This document shows positions 20,173 to 27,960 of a stretch of DNA of 64,000 nt, one piece after another. The notes below the pieces were generated by a model that was not told the DNA's origin, ran no database searches, and was given only the letters and a program-made list of their open reading frames with translations. The stretch's first letter is position 1; every line of letters starts with the position of its first letter. The stretch lies in contig JAIEMN010000018.1 of the NCBI GenBank assembly GCA_019752115.1, forward strand, positions 62,001 to 126,000. The letters are read 5' to 3'. Source of the DNA: Gemmatimonadaceae bacterium (GTDB lineage: Bacteria; Gemmatimonadota; Gemmatimonadetes; Gemmatimonadales; Gemmatimonadaceae). A program made the position numbers and the translations under genes.

Positions 20173-21279
20173 TCAGTCGATTTCGAGCAGCGTCCGGTCC
20201 AACCCGGTCAGTACCCGGGGACCCGACGCCGTAATGAGCACATCGTCTTCGATTCTGACACCGCCGAAGCCCGGGAGGTAGATCCCGGGCTCAACCGTCA
20301 CGACCATGCCGGCCGCCAGCGACGTCTCGATCGTGCGGGCCAGACGAGGGCCTTCGTGCACCTCCAGGCCGATGCCATGGCCCAGGGAATGTCCGAATGC
20401 CTCACCGTGCCCGCGGGCGTCAATGTACTCTCTCGCGACCGCATCTGCAGCCATCCCCTTCATTCCAACCCGAAGCGCGCCCGAAGCGCGCGCGTTCGCC
20501 TCACGAACAATCTCGTAAATCTCCCGGTGCCGCTCGGAGGCCTTCCCGAGCACGACGGTCCGCGTCACATCCGAGCAGTAGCCGTCGGCCACGGCGCCGA
20601 AATCGAGCAGCACGAAATCGCCGCGCGCCAGCACCCGGTCCGATGTACCCGCATGCGGGAGCGCCGAGCGCGGTCCGGATGCCACGATACTGGCAAATGG
20701 ATAGGCCTCGCTGCCCTCGTCGCGGAGACTGTGCTCGAGGATCCCCGCCAACGCCGCCTCCGTGAGGCCCGGGCGGACCATCGCCAGGGTCCGGGTGAGC
20801 GCCCGTTCGGCCATCCCCACCGCGCGCTCGATGGCGGCAATCTCCCCCGCGTCCTTGATCTCGCGCAGCCCCTCGACGAGATCCACGGCGGGACGCCACA
20901 GCCAGCGCGTCCCCTGCTCCAACAGGCGCGTGAAATCCTTGTGCAGGAGATGGGCGGACTCGAAGCCGACCCGTTCCACGCCGGCCATCGCCGTGAGCGA
21001 GGGCCACACGCCGTTCCACAGGCTGGTCGGCTCGATCCGCACCGACGCCGCGTCGCCCACCTCGGCCTCGACCTGCGTCGCGTACCGGAAGTCGGTGAGG
21101 AGCACGCACTCGAGCGCGCTCACGAGCAGGATCGCGTTGCTCCCCGAGAACCCGGTGAGATAGCGGATATTCGGGAGCGCGCTGACCAGCAGCGCATCGA
21201 GATCGGCTTTTCCCAGGGCCTCACGCAGGGCGGCGAGGCGCGCCGGGCGGGTGTCGGTGCGGACGTCGGGCGAGTTCAC
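20173..21279 (-). CDS. M24 family Xaa-Pro aminopeptidase
   Basis: Dinuclear-metal aminopeptidase of the PepP/PepQ type, cleaving X-Pro bonds. The N-terminal creatinase-like domain (YLTGFSGSNAILLV) precedes the pita-bread domain, where metal ligands are visible: Asp in LLDFGAVADGYCSDVTRT, His in GHSLGHGIGLEVHEGP, and two Glu in TVEPGIYLPGFGGVRIEDDV. At 368 aa it matches the short Firmicutes YqhT-like type found next to aroQ and efp/accB. The efp gene often found here is absent. The GTG or ATG start near 21279 is supported by the family length. Confidence 0.93.
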   Translation of the reverse strand: MNSPDVRTDTRPARLAALREALGKADLDALLVSALPNIRYLTGFSGSNAILLVSALECVLLTDFRYATQVEAEVGDAASVRIEPTSLWNGVWPSLTAMAGVERVGFESAHLLHKDFTRLLEQGTRWLWRPAVDLVEGLREIKDAGEIAAIERAVGMAERALTRTLAMVRPGLTEAALAGILEHSLRDEGSEAYPFASIVASGPRSALPHAGTSDRVLARGDFVLLDFGAVADGYCSDVTRTVVLGKASERHREIYEIVREANARASGALRVGMKGMAADAVAREYIDARGHGEAFGHSLGHGIGLEVHEGPRLARTIETSLAAGMVVTVEPGIYLPGFGGVRIEDDVLITASGPRVLTGLDRTLLEID

Positions 21280-21295
21280 GGCCGGCCCACGGGGC

Positions 21296-21736
21296 TCAGC
21301 CCCGCGCGCGCAGCGTGGCCACGAGGCCCCGGAGCGCGAACTCGTAACCGTCGGCGCCCAGGCCGCAGATCAACCCGATGGCGGCCCCCGCGAGCATCGA
21401 GTGCCGCCGCTCCGGTTCTCGCGCGTAAATGTTGCTGAGGTGCACTTCCACGAACGGGAGGGCGGTCGCACTGAAGGCGTCCCGCAACGCGAGACTGGTG
21501 TGCGTATACGCGCCGGCATTCACGACGACCCCCTGCACCGTTCCCCGCCACGCATGCAGCGTGTCGATCAGCTGCCCTTCGCCATTGGCCTGCGCGGCCC
21601 GAATCTCCACCCCGAGTGAGGCCCCGACGGTCTCGAGGCGCGTCACGATCTCCGCGAGCGTGGTGGTTCCGTAGATCGCGGGTTCGCGCGTCCCGAGGAG
21701 GTTGAGATTGGGGCCGTTCAGGATGCCAATGATCAC
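21296..21736 (-). CDS. aroQ: type II 3-dehydroquinate dehydratase
   Basis: Dodecameric dehydroquinase, third step of the shikimate pathway. The N-terminus has IGILNGPNLNLLGTREPAIYG. NAGAYTHTSLALRDAF follows near residue 75 and VEVHLSNIYAREPERRHSM near 99, which includes the catalytic His region. The length of 146 aa is standard. The start overlaps the stop of the upstream TPR gene (ATGA), and the M24 peptidase gene follows after 16 nt. Confidence 0.96.
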   Translation of the reverse strand: MIIGILNGPNLNLLGTREPAIYGTTTLAEIVTRLETVGASLGVEIRAAQANGEGQLIDTLHAWRGTVQGVVVNAGAYTHTSLALRDAFSATALPFVEVHLSNIYAREPERRHSMLAGAAIGLICGLGADGYEFALRGLVATLRARG

Positions 21737-24174
21737 GGATTACCGAGTCCCTTGAGCCAGGCCGAGAACTGCGCCAGATCGTCGGCCGCTTTGCTCTCCG
21801 CAGCCGGTGACGACGTGGGCGTCCCGGGCGCGGCCGGGGTCGGCGCGGCGCTGGCAGTGGACGGCGAGACCGTCTGCGTCGTCGCCGGGTCCGGGAAGAA
21901 TCGGTCAAAGGAGAAGCCGGCGCCAGCGGGCGCCAGCGACTCCGGCTGCGCCATCACGGGGGCGACCGGCGTGGGTTCGCGCACCGCGGCCATGGCGCCG
22001 CTGGCGAAGAGGTTCTCGCGGGCGCCTTCCACGGCCGCCCCCGAGAAGGCTGTCGCGAACTGCTGCGCGGCCGTGTCGTCGCCGCCGGCGCTGTCGCCGC
22101 CGAAGAGCGACGCCAGCGAGTCTTCCGCCGGGATCGCGCCCACGGGCGTCACCCGCACGGGCGTGGGGACGGACGGCGGGAGGATGGCGGGCTCGTGGAC
22201 CGCCGGCGCGCTCGCGATCGGCGTGGCGTTTCGCGGCGTTGGCACTGCCGCCGTGGAGGTCGGCGTCCGGCGCTCCACGCGTCGGGCGGCGAGCGCCGCA
22301 AACCACGCCTGAGCCGTGCGCACCGCCGCGACGGGCTCCGGCGTGGCTTCCGATACGGGTTCCGGCGTGGGTTCCGGCGCGGCCGGCATACTCGCCGCCG
22401 CCACGCGCGCCTGCTCGGCCCGCAGCTCCGCCAGGCGCCCAAGCGGCACGGGATCCGACGGGCGGCGACGCACCAGCTCCTCATAGACCGCGATCGCGCG
22501 GTCGAGGAAGCCCTGCGAGACCAGGAGTTCCCCCATCGTCTCCGTGACGAAGGCCCCGCTGGCGATGTCGGCCGTATTCGCCATCGCGGGGGCCGACTCG
22601 GCGTCCGCCTCCGCGGCGATCGGCTCGTCCAGCACGTCGGCGAAGCTGGCCTCGTGCTTGTCGTCGACCTGAGCCACGAGCGCCATCGGCATCGCCACGA
22701 CGGCGACGTCGTCGGGTTCGCCCTTGGCCCGGGCGTCTTCGGCAAACGCCTCGACGATCTCTTCGACATCGTCGGTGGGCGTGACCGGTTCGGCGAGCCA
22801 GGGCAACTCCTGCACCGGTTCCGTCGCGGACTCGGGCTCTGACTCCGGCTCCTGCATCACCACCGGCGCGAGCTCGGCCTCCGCGGGCGTCTCCTGCACC
22901 GCGAACGTCTCGGGGTCTTCGAAATCGAGGATGGAGGTGCCGACCTGTATCCCCAGATCCTGCACCGTCACCTCGGCGACAGGCTCATCGTCGGCCTCCG
23001 CCTCCACCGCGGCGACCGGTTCTTCCTCCGCGACGTCGATGGGCGAGGCCTCCTCGGCAATGACCGCCGTTTCCACCGCCTCGGCGACAACCGCCTCGGG
23101 GGCGTTGGTGAACGGCAGATCTTCCTCGTCGGGCAGCGCCAGTTCGACCTCAGGGGCCGGCAGCTCCGCCGCGACCGCGTCGGTGGCCTCCCGTCCGAAG
23201 GCCTCGACGACTTCCGCCGGCACGTCGACGGCCACCGGCGTCGCCGACCGGGGCGTTGCGGCCCGGACGGCCAAATCGGTGGTATCGGGCCATTCCGCTG
23301 CGACAAATCCTTCCTCGAACGCGGCCTCCGCTTCGGCTTCGGCGGCCGCGATCACCTCGTCGGTGGGAGCGTCGGCCAGCCGCCCAAAGAACGGGTCGTT
23401 CTTGGCCTGCTCCTCGGCCTGCGCGATGGCCTCGACTTCCGAGGCGGCGGCTTCGATGGCCTCGAGGTCCAGGAATACCCGCTCCTCTTCGGGCAGCGGC
23501 GGCAGTTCACTGGCCGCCTGAAGCGGCGAGAGCGCGAGCAGATCCTGCGCCACCGTCCCCAGCGGGGTGACCGCCGCGGTCGTCGGTGCCGCCGGCGCGG
23601 GCTCCGTGGCAACGGCCTCGACGGCCAGCGCCTCGGTGTCGGCCGCCGGTATCGGCGCGGCGAAGTCGGGCACCTCGATCGACGCGAGATCGACCGGCGT
23701 CACCATCTGGCTGACGGGCGCGGCACTGGTCGGCGGCGTGACCGCGACCGGGGCCGCCGTCGGCGCCGGGGTCGCATACGCCGAGAGGGTCGCCAACTGG
23801 GCGGCAATGTCGTCGTTCCGCGGGTCCGCCTCCAGGACCCGCTCGTACCACCGGCGCGCCGATGGGGCATCGCCCTGGCGACGGGCGATATCACCCAGAT
23901 GGCGGAGCGCGATGAGGTTCTCCGGATCGAGGGCCAGCGCCTGTTCGAAGACGGTCCGCGCCTCTTCCAGATCCCCGTTCTCGAACAGGGCCTGCCCGAA
24001 GACAATGTGGCCACTCATGTGGCCTGGCTGCTTGGGAAGGTGCTCGCGGCAGAGCGCGATGGCCTGGCTCAGGTCGCCTGCCTTGCGCAGCTCATTGGCC
24101 AGCGGCGCGAAATAGCGACGCGGGTTCTCCTCGAACTTCTTCCGGAGCTCGTCGATCCGGGGAGCGGTACTCAT
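21733..24174 (-). CDS. TPR protein with long acidic Ala/Pro/Glu-rich linker
   Basis: An 813-aa protein with no signal peptide. Residues 1-130 hold tandem TPR motifs (FGQALFENGDLEEARTVFEQAL, then HLGDIARRQGDAPSARRWYERV). Residues 135-530 are an acidic low-complexity linker rich in Ala, Glu, Pro and Val. One more TPR-like unit lies at 547-590 (GELLVSQGFLDRAIAVYEELVRR). The rest is a Pro-rich tail. The tail ends in two short ordered-looking blocks, GFSFDRFFPDP (753-763) and DDLAQFSAWLKGLGNP (798-813). Short R-x-(x)-T-P-V/I motifs recur at 304-313, 648-652, 674-677 and 732-737. Function is unknown; it is co-transcribed with aroQ. Confidence 0.88.
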   Translation of the reverse strand: MSTAPRIDELRKKFEENPRRYFAPLANELRKAGDLSQAIALCREHLPKQPGHMSGHIVFGQALFENGDLEEARTVFEQALALDPENLIALRHLGDIARRQGDAPSARRWYERVLEADPRNDDIAAQLATLSAYATPAPTAAPVAVTPPTSAAPVSQMVTPVDLASIEVPDFAAPIPAADTEALAVEAVATEPAPAAPTTAAVTPLGTVAQDLLALSPLQAASELPPLPEEERVFLDLEAIEAAASEVEAIAQAEEQAKNDPFFGRLADAPTDEVIAAAEAEAEAAFEEGFVAAEWPDTTDLAVRAATPRSATPVAVDVPAEVVEAFGREATDAVAAELPAPEVELALPDEEDLPFTNAPEAVVAEAVETAVIAEEASPIDVAEEEPVAAVEAEADDEPVAEVTVQDLGIQVGTSILDFEDPETFAVQETPAEAELAPVVMQEPESEPESATEPVQELPWLAEPVTPTDDVEEIVEAFAEDARAKGEPDDVAVVAMPMALVAQVDDKHEASFADVLDEPIAAEADAESAPAMANTADIASGAFVTETMGELLVSQGFLDRAIAVYEELVRRRPSDPVPLGRLAELRAEQARVAAASMPAAPEPTPEPVSEATPEPVAAVRTAQAWFAALAARRVERRTPTSTAAVPTPRNATPIASAPAVHEPAILPPSVPTPVRVTPVGAIPAEDSLASLFGGDSAGGDDTAAQQFATAFSGAAVEGARENLFASGAMAAVREPTPVAPVMAQPESLAPAGAGFSFDRFFPDPATTQTVSPSTASAAPTPAAPGTPTSSPAAESKAADDLAQFSAWLKGLGNP

Positions 24175-24481
24175 CCGTGCGATGCCCTCAAGTGGTGTCC
24201 CCGAACGACGTCACAGACGGCCCGAAGGAAACGCCCGGTGCTGGCCAAGGCTGTCACAGCGAGCGACGGACGCGAGTCTGACCGGTGGTCTTCCCGTGTA
24301 CTTATTGTCCGCACGCGCCGGGAAGTCAATCAGCAGCCATTCGGCGAAGTCGTGACCTGTCTTGCCTTTAGCGGAACACGACCGCTAGGTTTCCGGACTC
24401 TGCGGCACACGCCCTTCTTCGGGGAGGTGCGTGTGCCTTTCCGTTCCCGCCGTTCTTACCAGTCCCAAGGAGTGCCGCCCC
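24175..24481. promoter_or_regulatory. divergent intergenic region between the TPR gene and ppiD
   Basis: This 307-nt gap serves two divergent genes. It contains an inverted repeat TAGCGG-N7-CCGCTA at 24369-24387, 95 nt upstream of the ppiD start. An AAGGAG (24467-24472) is placed 9 nt before the ppiD GTG. I could not identify convincing -35/-10 pairs on either strand, and I see no small gene in it. Confidence 0.5.
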
Positions 24482-26320
24482 GTGCTGCAATCGATGCGGA
24501 GCGCCGCGAAATACATCTGGATCATCCTCATCGTGGCCTTCGTCGGCAGCTTCCTGCTGTACGAGACCTCCGGCCTCGCGGGCCGGCAGCCGGTCACGAC
24601 GTCCACGGCCATTGGCTCCGTCAACGGCGAGGAGATCCTCCTCACGGCCTGGCAGAATGCGGTCAATTCCCTCGAGCAGCAGCAGCAACAGCAGAATGGT
24701 CGCGGCCTGACGCTGGATGAGCGCAAGACGCTCGAGGATCGCGCGTTCAACGAGCTGGTCAACGAGATCCTGCTCCAGCAGGAGTACAAGCGTCGCGGCA
24801 TTACAGTATCCGACGACGAGATCCTGCAGGCCGCCAAGGTGGCGCCGCCGCCGACGGCCATGCAGTCGCCGGATCTGCAGACCAACGGCCAGTTCGACAT
24901 TGAGAAGTACCAGCGCCTGCTGGCGAGCCCGATGGCGCGCCAGTCCGGCATGCTGGCCGGTCTCGAGGCCTACTATCGCACCGAGATCCCGAAGCAGAAG
25001 CTCTTCGATCAGGTGGCGAGCGGTGCGTACTTCTCCGACGAGCGCCTGTGGCAGATCTACCGGGATCGTCACGACAGCGCATCGGTGAGCTACGTCGTGC
25101 TCGGGCCGCAGCTCCTGGGCAGTGACACGACGGTCTCCGTCAGTGACGCCGAGATCTCGCAGTTCTACGAGCGCAACAAGAAGCGCTTCGAGAAGCCGGG
25201 CCGCGCGGTCGTGTCGCTCCTCACGGTGCCGCGCACGGTGACCGCGCTGGACTCGGCCGACGCCAAGGCCAAGGCCGAGCGTATCCGCGCCGAAGTCGTG
25301 GGCGGTGCCAAGTTCGAGGATGTGGCCAAGCGGGAGTCGATCGACTCGGTGTCCGCTGCGCAGGGTGGCGCGCTGGGCAAGCGTGGCAAGAACTCGTACG
25401 TGCCGGCCTTCGAAGCCGCCGCGTACGCGCTCAAGGTGGGCGAGATCTCGCAGCCCATCCTGACGCAGTTCGGCTACCACATCATCAAGCTCAACGCCAA
25501 GGGCAACGGTGACACGCTGGACCTGAGCCACATTCTGGTGGCGGTGGGTCAGAGCGACTCGAGCGCGACGCGGACCGACCGCCGCGCCGACTCGCTGGCG
25601 AGCAAGGCTGCCAACCTCGAAGACGGCAAGAAGTTCGATGACGCCGCGAAGTCGCTCGGCGTGACGCCGGTGAGCGTGGTGACCATCGAGAACGAGCCGC
25701 TGTCGTTTGCCGGCCGGTACGTGCCGAGCGTGAGCGCGTGGGCCTTCTCGGGCGTGCGCCCGGGTGAGACCAGCGATCTCTTCGATGCACCGGACGCCTA
25801 CTACCTTGCCCGCATCGACTCGCTGACGCCGGGTGGGCAGCAGCCGCTCAGCGAGGTGAAGGCCGATATCCAGCGCCGCCTCGCGCGCGACAAGCGTATC
25901 GAGAAGCTCCGCCCGATCGGGGAGCAGCTCGTGGCCGCCGCGAAGTCGGGCACGCTCGAGACCGCGGCCGCGGCCAAGAGCCTCTCGGTGGAGAAGAGCC
26001 AGCCGTTCTCGCGCATCAATGCCGTGCCGGGCCTTGGCCAGTACACGGCCGCGGTGGGCGGCGCGTTCGCCGTGCCGGTTGGCCAGGTCGGCGGCCCGTT
26101 CAAGGGGCAGGACGCCATGGTGGTGTTGCGCGTCGACAGCCGCACGGATGCCCAGAAGACGGCGTTCGAGACGGAAAAGTCGCTGCTGCGCCAGCAGATG
26201 ATGCAGTCGCTCCGCCAGCAGAAGGTGGAAGAGTTCCTGACGAATCTGCGCGAAAGCGTGAAGGTCGAGGACAAGCGGTCGACCGTCCTCGCCCAGCTGC
26301 GCCGTCAGTCGGGCACCTGA
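24482..26320 (+). CDS. PpiD/SurA-type periplasmic peptidyl-prolyl isomerase
   Basis: Membrane-anchored foldase helping outer-membrane protein maturation. Residues about 11-30 (KYIWIILIVAFVGSFLLYE) form the single membrane anchor. A SurA_N-like chaperone region follows to about residue 210. A parvulin rotamase domain covers ESIDSVSAAQGGALGKRGK through QPILTQFGYHIIKLN, and a second degenerate one follows with DLSHILVAVGQSD. The GTG at 24482 is chosen because an AAGGAG sits 9 nt upstream; ATG 24494 is an alternative. It is one of only two plus-strand genes, and ends at a strong terminator. Confidence 0.92.
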   Translation: MLQSMRSAAKYIWIILIVAFVGSFLLYETSGLAGRQPVTTSTAIGSVNGEEILLTAWQNAVNSLEQQQQQQNGRGLTLDERKTLEDRAFNELVNEILLQQEYKRRGITVSDDEILQAAKVAPPPTAMQSPDLQTNGQFDIEKYQRLLASPMARQSGMLAGLEAYYRTEIPKQKLFDQVASGAYFSDERLWQIYRDRHDSASVSYVVLGPQLLGSDTTVSVSDAEISQFYERNKKRFEKPGRAVVSLLTVPRTVTALDSADAKAKAERIRAEVVGGAKFEDVAKRESIDSVSAAQGGALGKRGKNSYVPAFEAAAYALKVGEISQPILTQFGYHIIKLNAKGNGDTLDLSHILVAVGQSDSSATRTDRRADSLASKAANLEDGKKFDDAAKSLGVTPVSVVTIENEPLSFAGRYVPSVSAWAFSGVRPGETSDLFDAPDAYYLARIDSLTPGGQQPLSEVKADIQRRLARDKRIEKLRPIGEQLVAAAKSGTLETAAAAKSLSVEKSQPFSRINAVPGLGQYTAAVGGAFAVPVGQVGGPFKGQDAMVVLRVDSRTDAQKTAFETEKSLLRQQMMQSLRQQKVEEFLTNLRESVKVEDKRSTVLAQLRRQSGT

Positions 26321-26336
26321 TCCCGCTCACGAAGAA

Positions 26337-26371
26337 GCCCCCGCGATGCCAGGCATCGCGGGGGCTTTTTT
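26337..26371. terminator. strong intrinsic terminator between ppiD and tatA
   Basis: GCCCCCGCGATGC (26337-26349) and GCATCGCGGGGGC (26353-26365) form a 13-bp perfect GC-rich stem with a 3-nt loop, followed on the plus strand by six T (26366-26371). On the minus strand the stem is followed by TTCTTC. It therefore probably terminates ppiD and, less strongly, the convergent tatA operon. Confidence 0.95.
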
Positions 26372-26416
26372 GTCTCGGGAGCTCCGGGAGATGCTCCCAT
26401 CGCCTGCCCGACCGAC

Positions 26417-26668
26417 TTACTGCATGAGGCGCTTGGGTTCCGGGCGCTCTTCCTCGCGGGCGTCGACCGGGGTCCCCGGGGCGATCCGCTGTTCGGTGCG
26501 CGGCGCGTCGGTGATCTGCTTCTGGGCGTCGCTCAGGTTGCGCTTGAACTCGTTGATGCCCTTGCCGAGGGATCCGGCAATCTCGGGGATGCGCTTGGCT
26601 CCAAAGAGCAGCAGCACAATCACGAGGATGATGAGAATCTCGCCGAAGCCGAAGTTGCCGAAGTTCAT
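26417..26668 (-). CDS. tatA: Sec-independent translocase subunit TatA/TatE
   Basis: Pore-forming subunit of the twin-arginine export pathway. The 83-aa protein has an N-terminal membrane helix (GEILIILVIVLLLFGAKRIPE) with the conserved FG before the amphipathic helix (IAGSLGKGINEFKRNL). The C-terminal tail is charged and disordered. The very short N-terminus and FGAKRIPE hinge fit TatA rather than TatB. The tatC gene is not adjacent but lies at 39785-40549. Confidence 0.93.
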   Translation of the reverse strand: MNFGNFGFGEILIILVIVLLLFGAKRIPEIAGSLGKGINEFKRNLSDAQKQITDAPRTEQRIAPGTPVDAREEERPEPKRLMQ

Positions 26669-26677
26669 GGGATGTTC

Positions 26678-26959
26678 CTAGAAGAGGGACCGCGCGATGA
26701 GGTAGGCGATCAAAACTCCCAGAAGGCTCAACAGCGAGACATCCAGGGCGACGGGTCCAACCGCGAACTTCAATATAATCAGGTCCACGTGGAGCGGCCC
26801 GAGGGAAGGGGTCACCCCGGTTGTTAGAAACTCCTTAACGGCCCCAGCCGGGAGGAACCGGCGGGACACCTGGGCGAGCAGCCCCCCCGAAATGAACCCG
26901 CTGGCCAGCACGAGGACATGAAACAGGGGCCGATGCTTGGAGGGGCCGCGGGCCATCAC
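26678..26959 (-). CDS. DUF4321-like small membrane protein
   Basis: A 93-aa integral membrane protein of unknown function. A first hydrophobic segment (FHVLVLASGFISGGLLAQ, about residues 13-30) is followed by a periplasmic or loop part. A second segment, SLLSLLGVLIAYLIARSLF, is at the C-terminus. The pattern of a GG-containing first helix, a GPLHVDLIILKFAVG-type middle and a terminal helix resembles DUF4321 proteins, from memory of that family. The start overlaps the prenyl synthase stop (ATGA). tatA follows after 9 nt. Confidence 0.8.
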   Translation of the reverse strand: MMARGPSKHRPLFHVLVLASGFISGGLLAQVSRRFLPAGAVKEFLTTGVTPSLGPLHVDLIILKFAVGPVALDVSLLSLLGVLIAYLIARSLF

Positions 26960-27960
26960 CAGCGCCGCTCCACCACGTAAGCGATGGAATCCGCGAGTGA
27001 GGTCTTTGCCGGGCAGTCCGGCAGCTCGGCCAGCGCCTCCTCCGCCTCGTGGGAGAACTGGTCGGCACGACGACGGGCGTAGTCGAGGCCTCCCGAGTCC
27101 CGCACGATCCCTACGACTTCGGCGATGGACTCATCATCGGGCTCCGGCGCCGCGAACAACGCCTCCACCCGTGCCCGCGCCGCCGGCGACATCGAACGCA
27201 GCGCCGCGATGAGCGGCAGCGTGACCTTGTGCTCCTTGAGATCAAGCCCGCTCGGCTTGCCGGTCATCTCCTGCTGCTCGGTGTAGTCGAGCAGGTCGTC
27301 GGCCACCTGGAAGGCCATCCCCAGGCGCTCGCCGAAGCGAGTGAGCGCCCGACGATGCCTCGGCGCGCCGATCAGCGCGCCGACGTCACAGGCGGCCATG
27401 AACAACGCGGCGGTCTTGGCGCGGATGAGGGTTTCGTAGTCCTGCTCGGAGAACGCCAGCGCATCGTACGCCGAGAGCTGGCGAATCTCGCCAAGCGTCA
27501 TCTCGTTCGACGCGAAGGTGATCGCGCGCATGGCTTCCAGATCGCCGATCTCCACCAGCTCGCGCAGGGCGCGCAGATAGAGGTAGTCGCCCATGATCAC
27601 CGAGACCTGGTGACTGAAGAGCGAGTTGACGGTGGGCATGCCGCGACGGAGCGCCGAGTGATCGACCGAGTCGTCGTGAATCAGCGTGGCGAGATGCATC
27701 AGCTCCACCACCGCCGCAAAGGTGGTGGCGCGCGGCGGCGGCGCCTGCTCGATGCTCGCGGACAAGAGCAGCAGCGTCGGGCGGAAGAGTTTCCCCTTCA
27801 TGCCCATCAGATGCTGCTGGACGTCCTGCACCAGCGGTACATCGGCGGCGACGATGCGCCACAGCTCCTGCGAGACGAGGGTGAGCTCGTCGCGTACAGG
27901 AGCCTGGATGTCACGCAATGCCGCGGCCAGCGCGGACGGAGTCCGCGTGGAAAGCGTCAT
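26956..27960 (-). CDS. ispB: trans-polyprenyl diphosphate synthase
   Basis: Class I prenyltransferase, expected to make the long-chain prenyl diphosphate side chain of a quinone by adding isopentenyl diphosphate units. The 334-aa protein has the first Asp-rich motif in LIHDDSVDHSALRRG (near residue 95) and the second in FQVADDLLDYT (near 218), with KTAALFMAACDVGA between them. The exact chain length cannot be read from sequence, so octaprenyl- versus heptaprenyl-type remains open. The ATG overlaps the TPR-gene TGA (ATGA), so it is coupled to that gene. Confidence 0.92.
   Translation of the reverse strand: MTLSTRTPSALAAALRDIQAPVRDELTLVSQELWRIVAADVPLVQDVQQHLMGMKGKLFRPTLLLLSASIEQAPPPRATTFAAVVELMHLATLIHDDSVDHSALRRGMPTVNSLFSHQVSVIMGDYLYLRALRELVEIGDLEAMRAITFASNEMTLGEIRQLSAYDALAFSEQDYETLIRAKTAALFMAACDVGALIGAPRHRRALTRFGERLGMAFQVADDLLDYTEQQEMTGKPSGLDLKEHKVTLPLIAALRSMSPAARARVEALFAAPEPDDESIAEVVGIVRDSGGLDYARRRADQFSHEAEEALAELPDCPAKTSLADSIAYVVERRW

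Noticed and set aside
19594-21438. 614-aa plus-strand frame opposite accB and the M24 peptidase gene
   Set aside because: Antisense to two genes with clear catalytic motifs; composition is His/Arg-rich as expected of a shadow.
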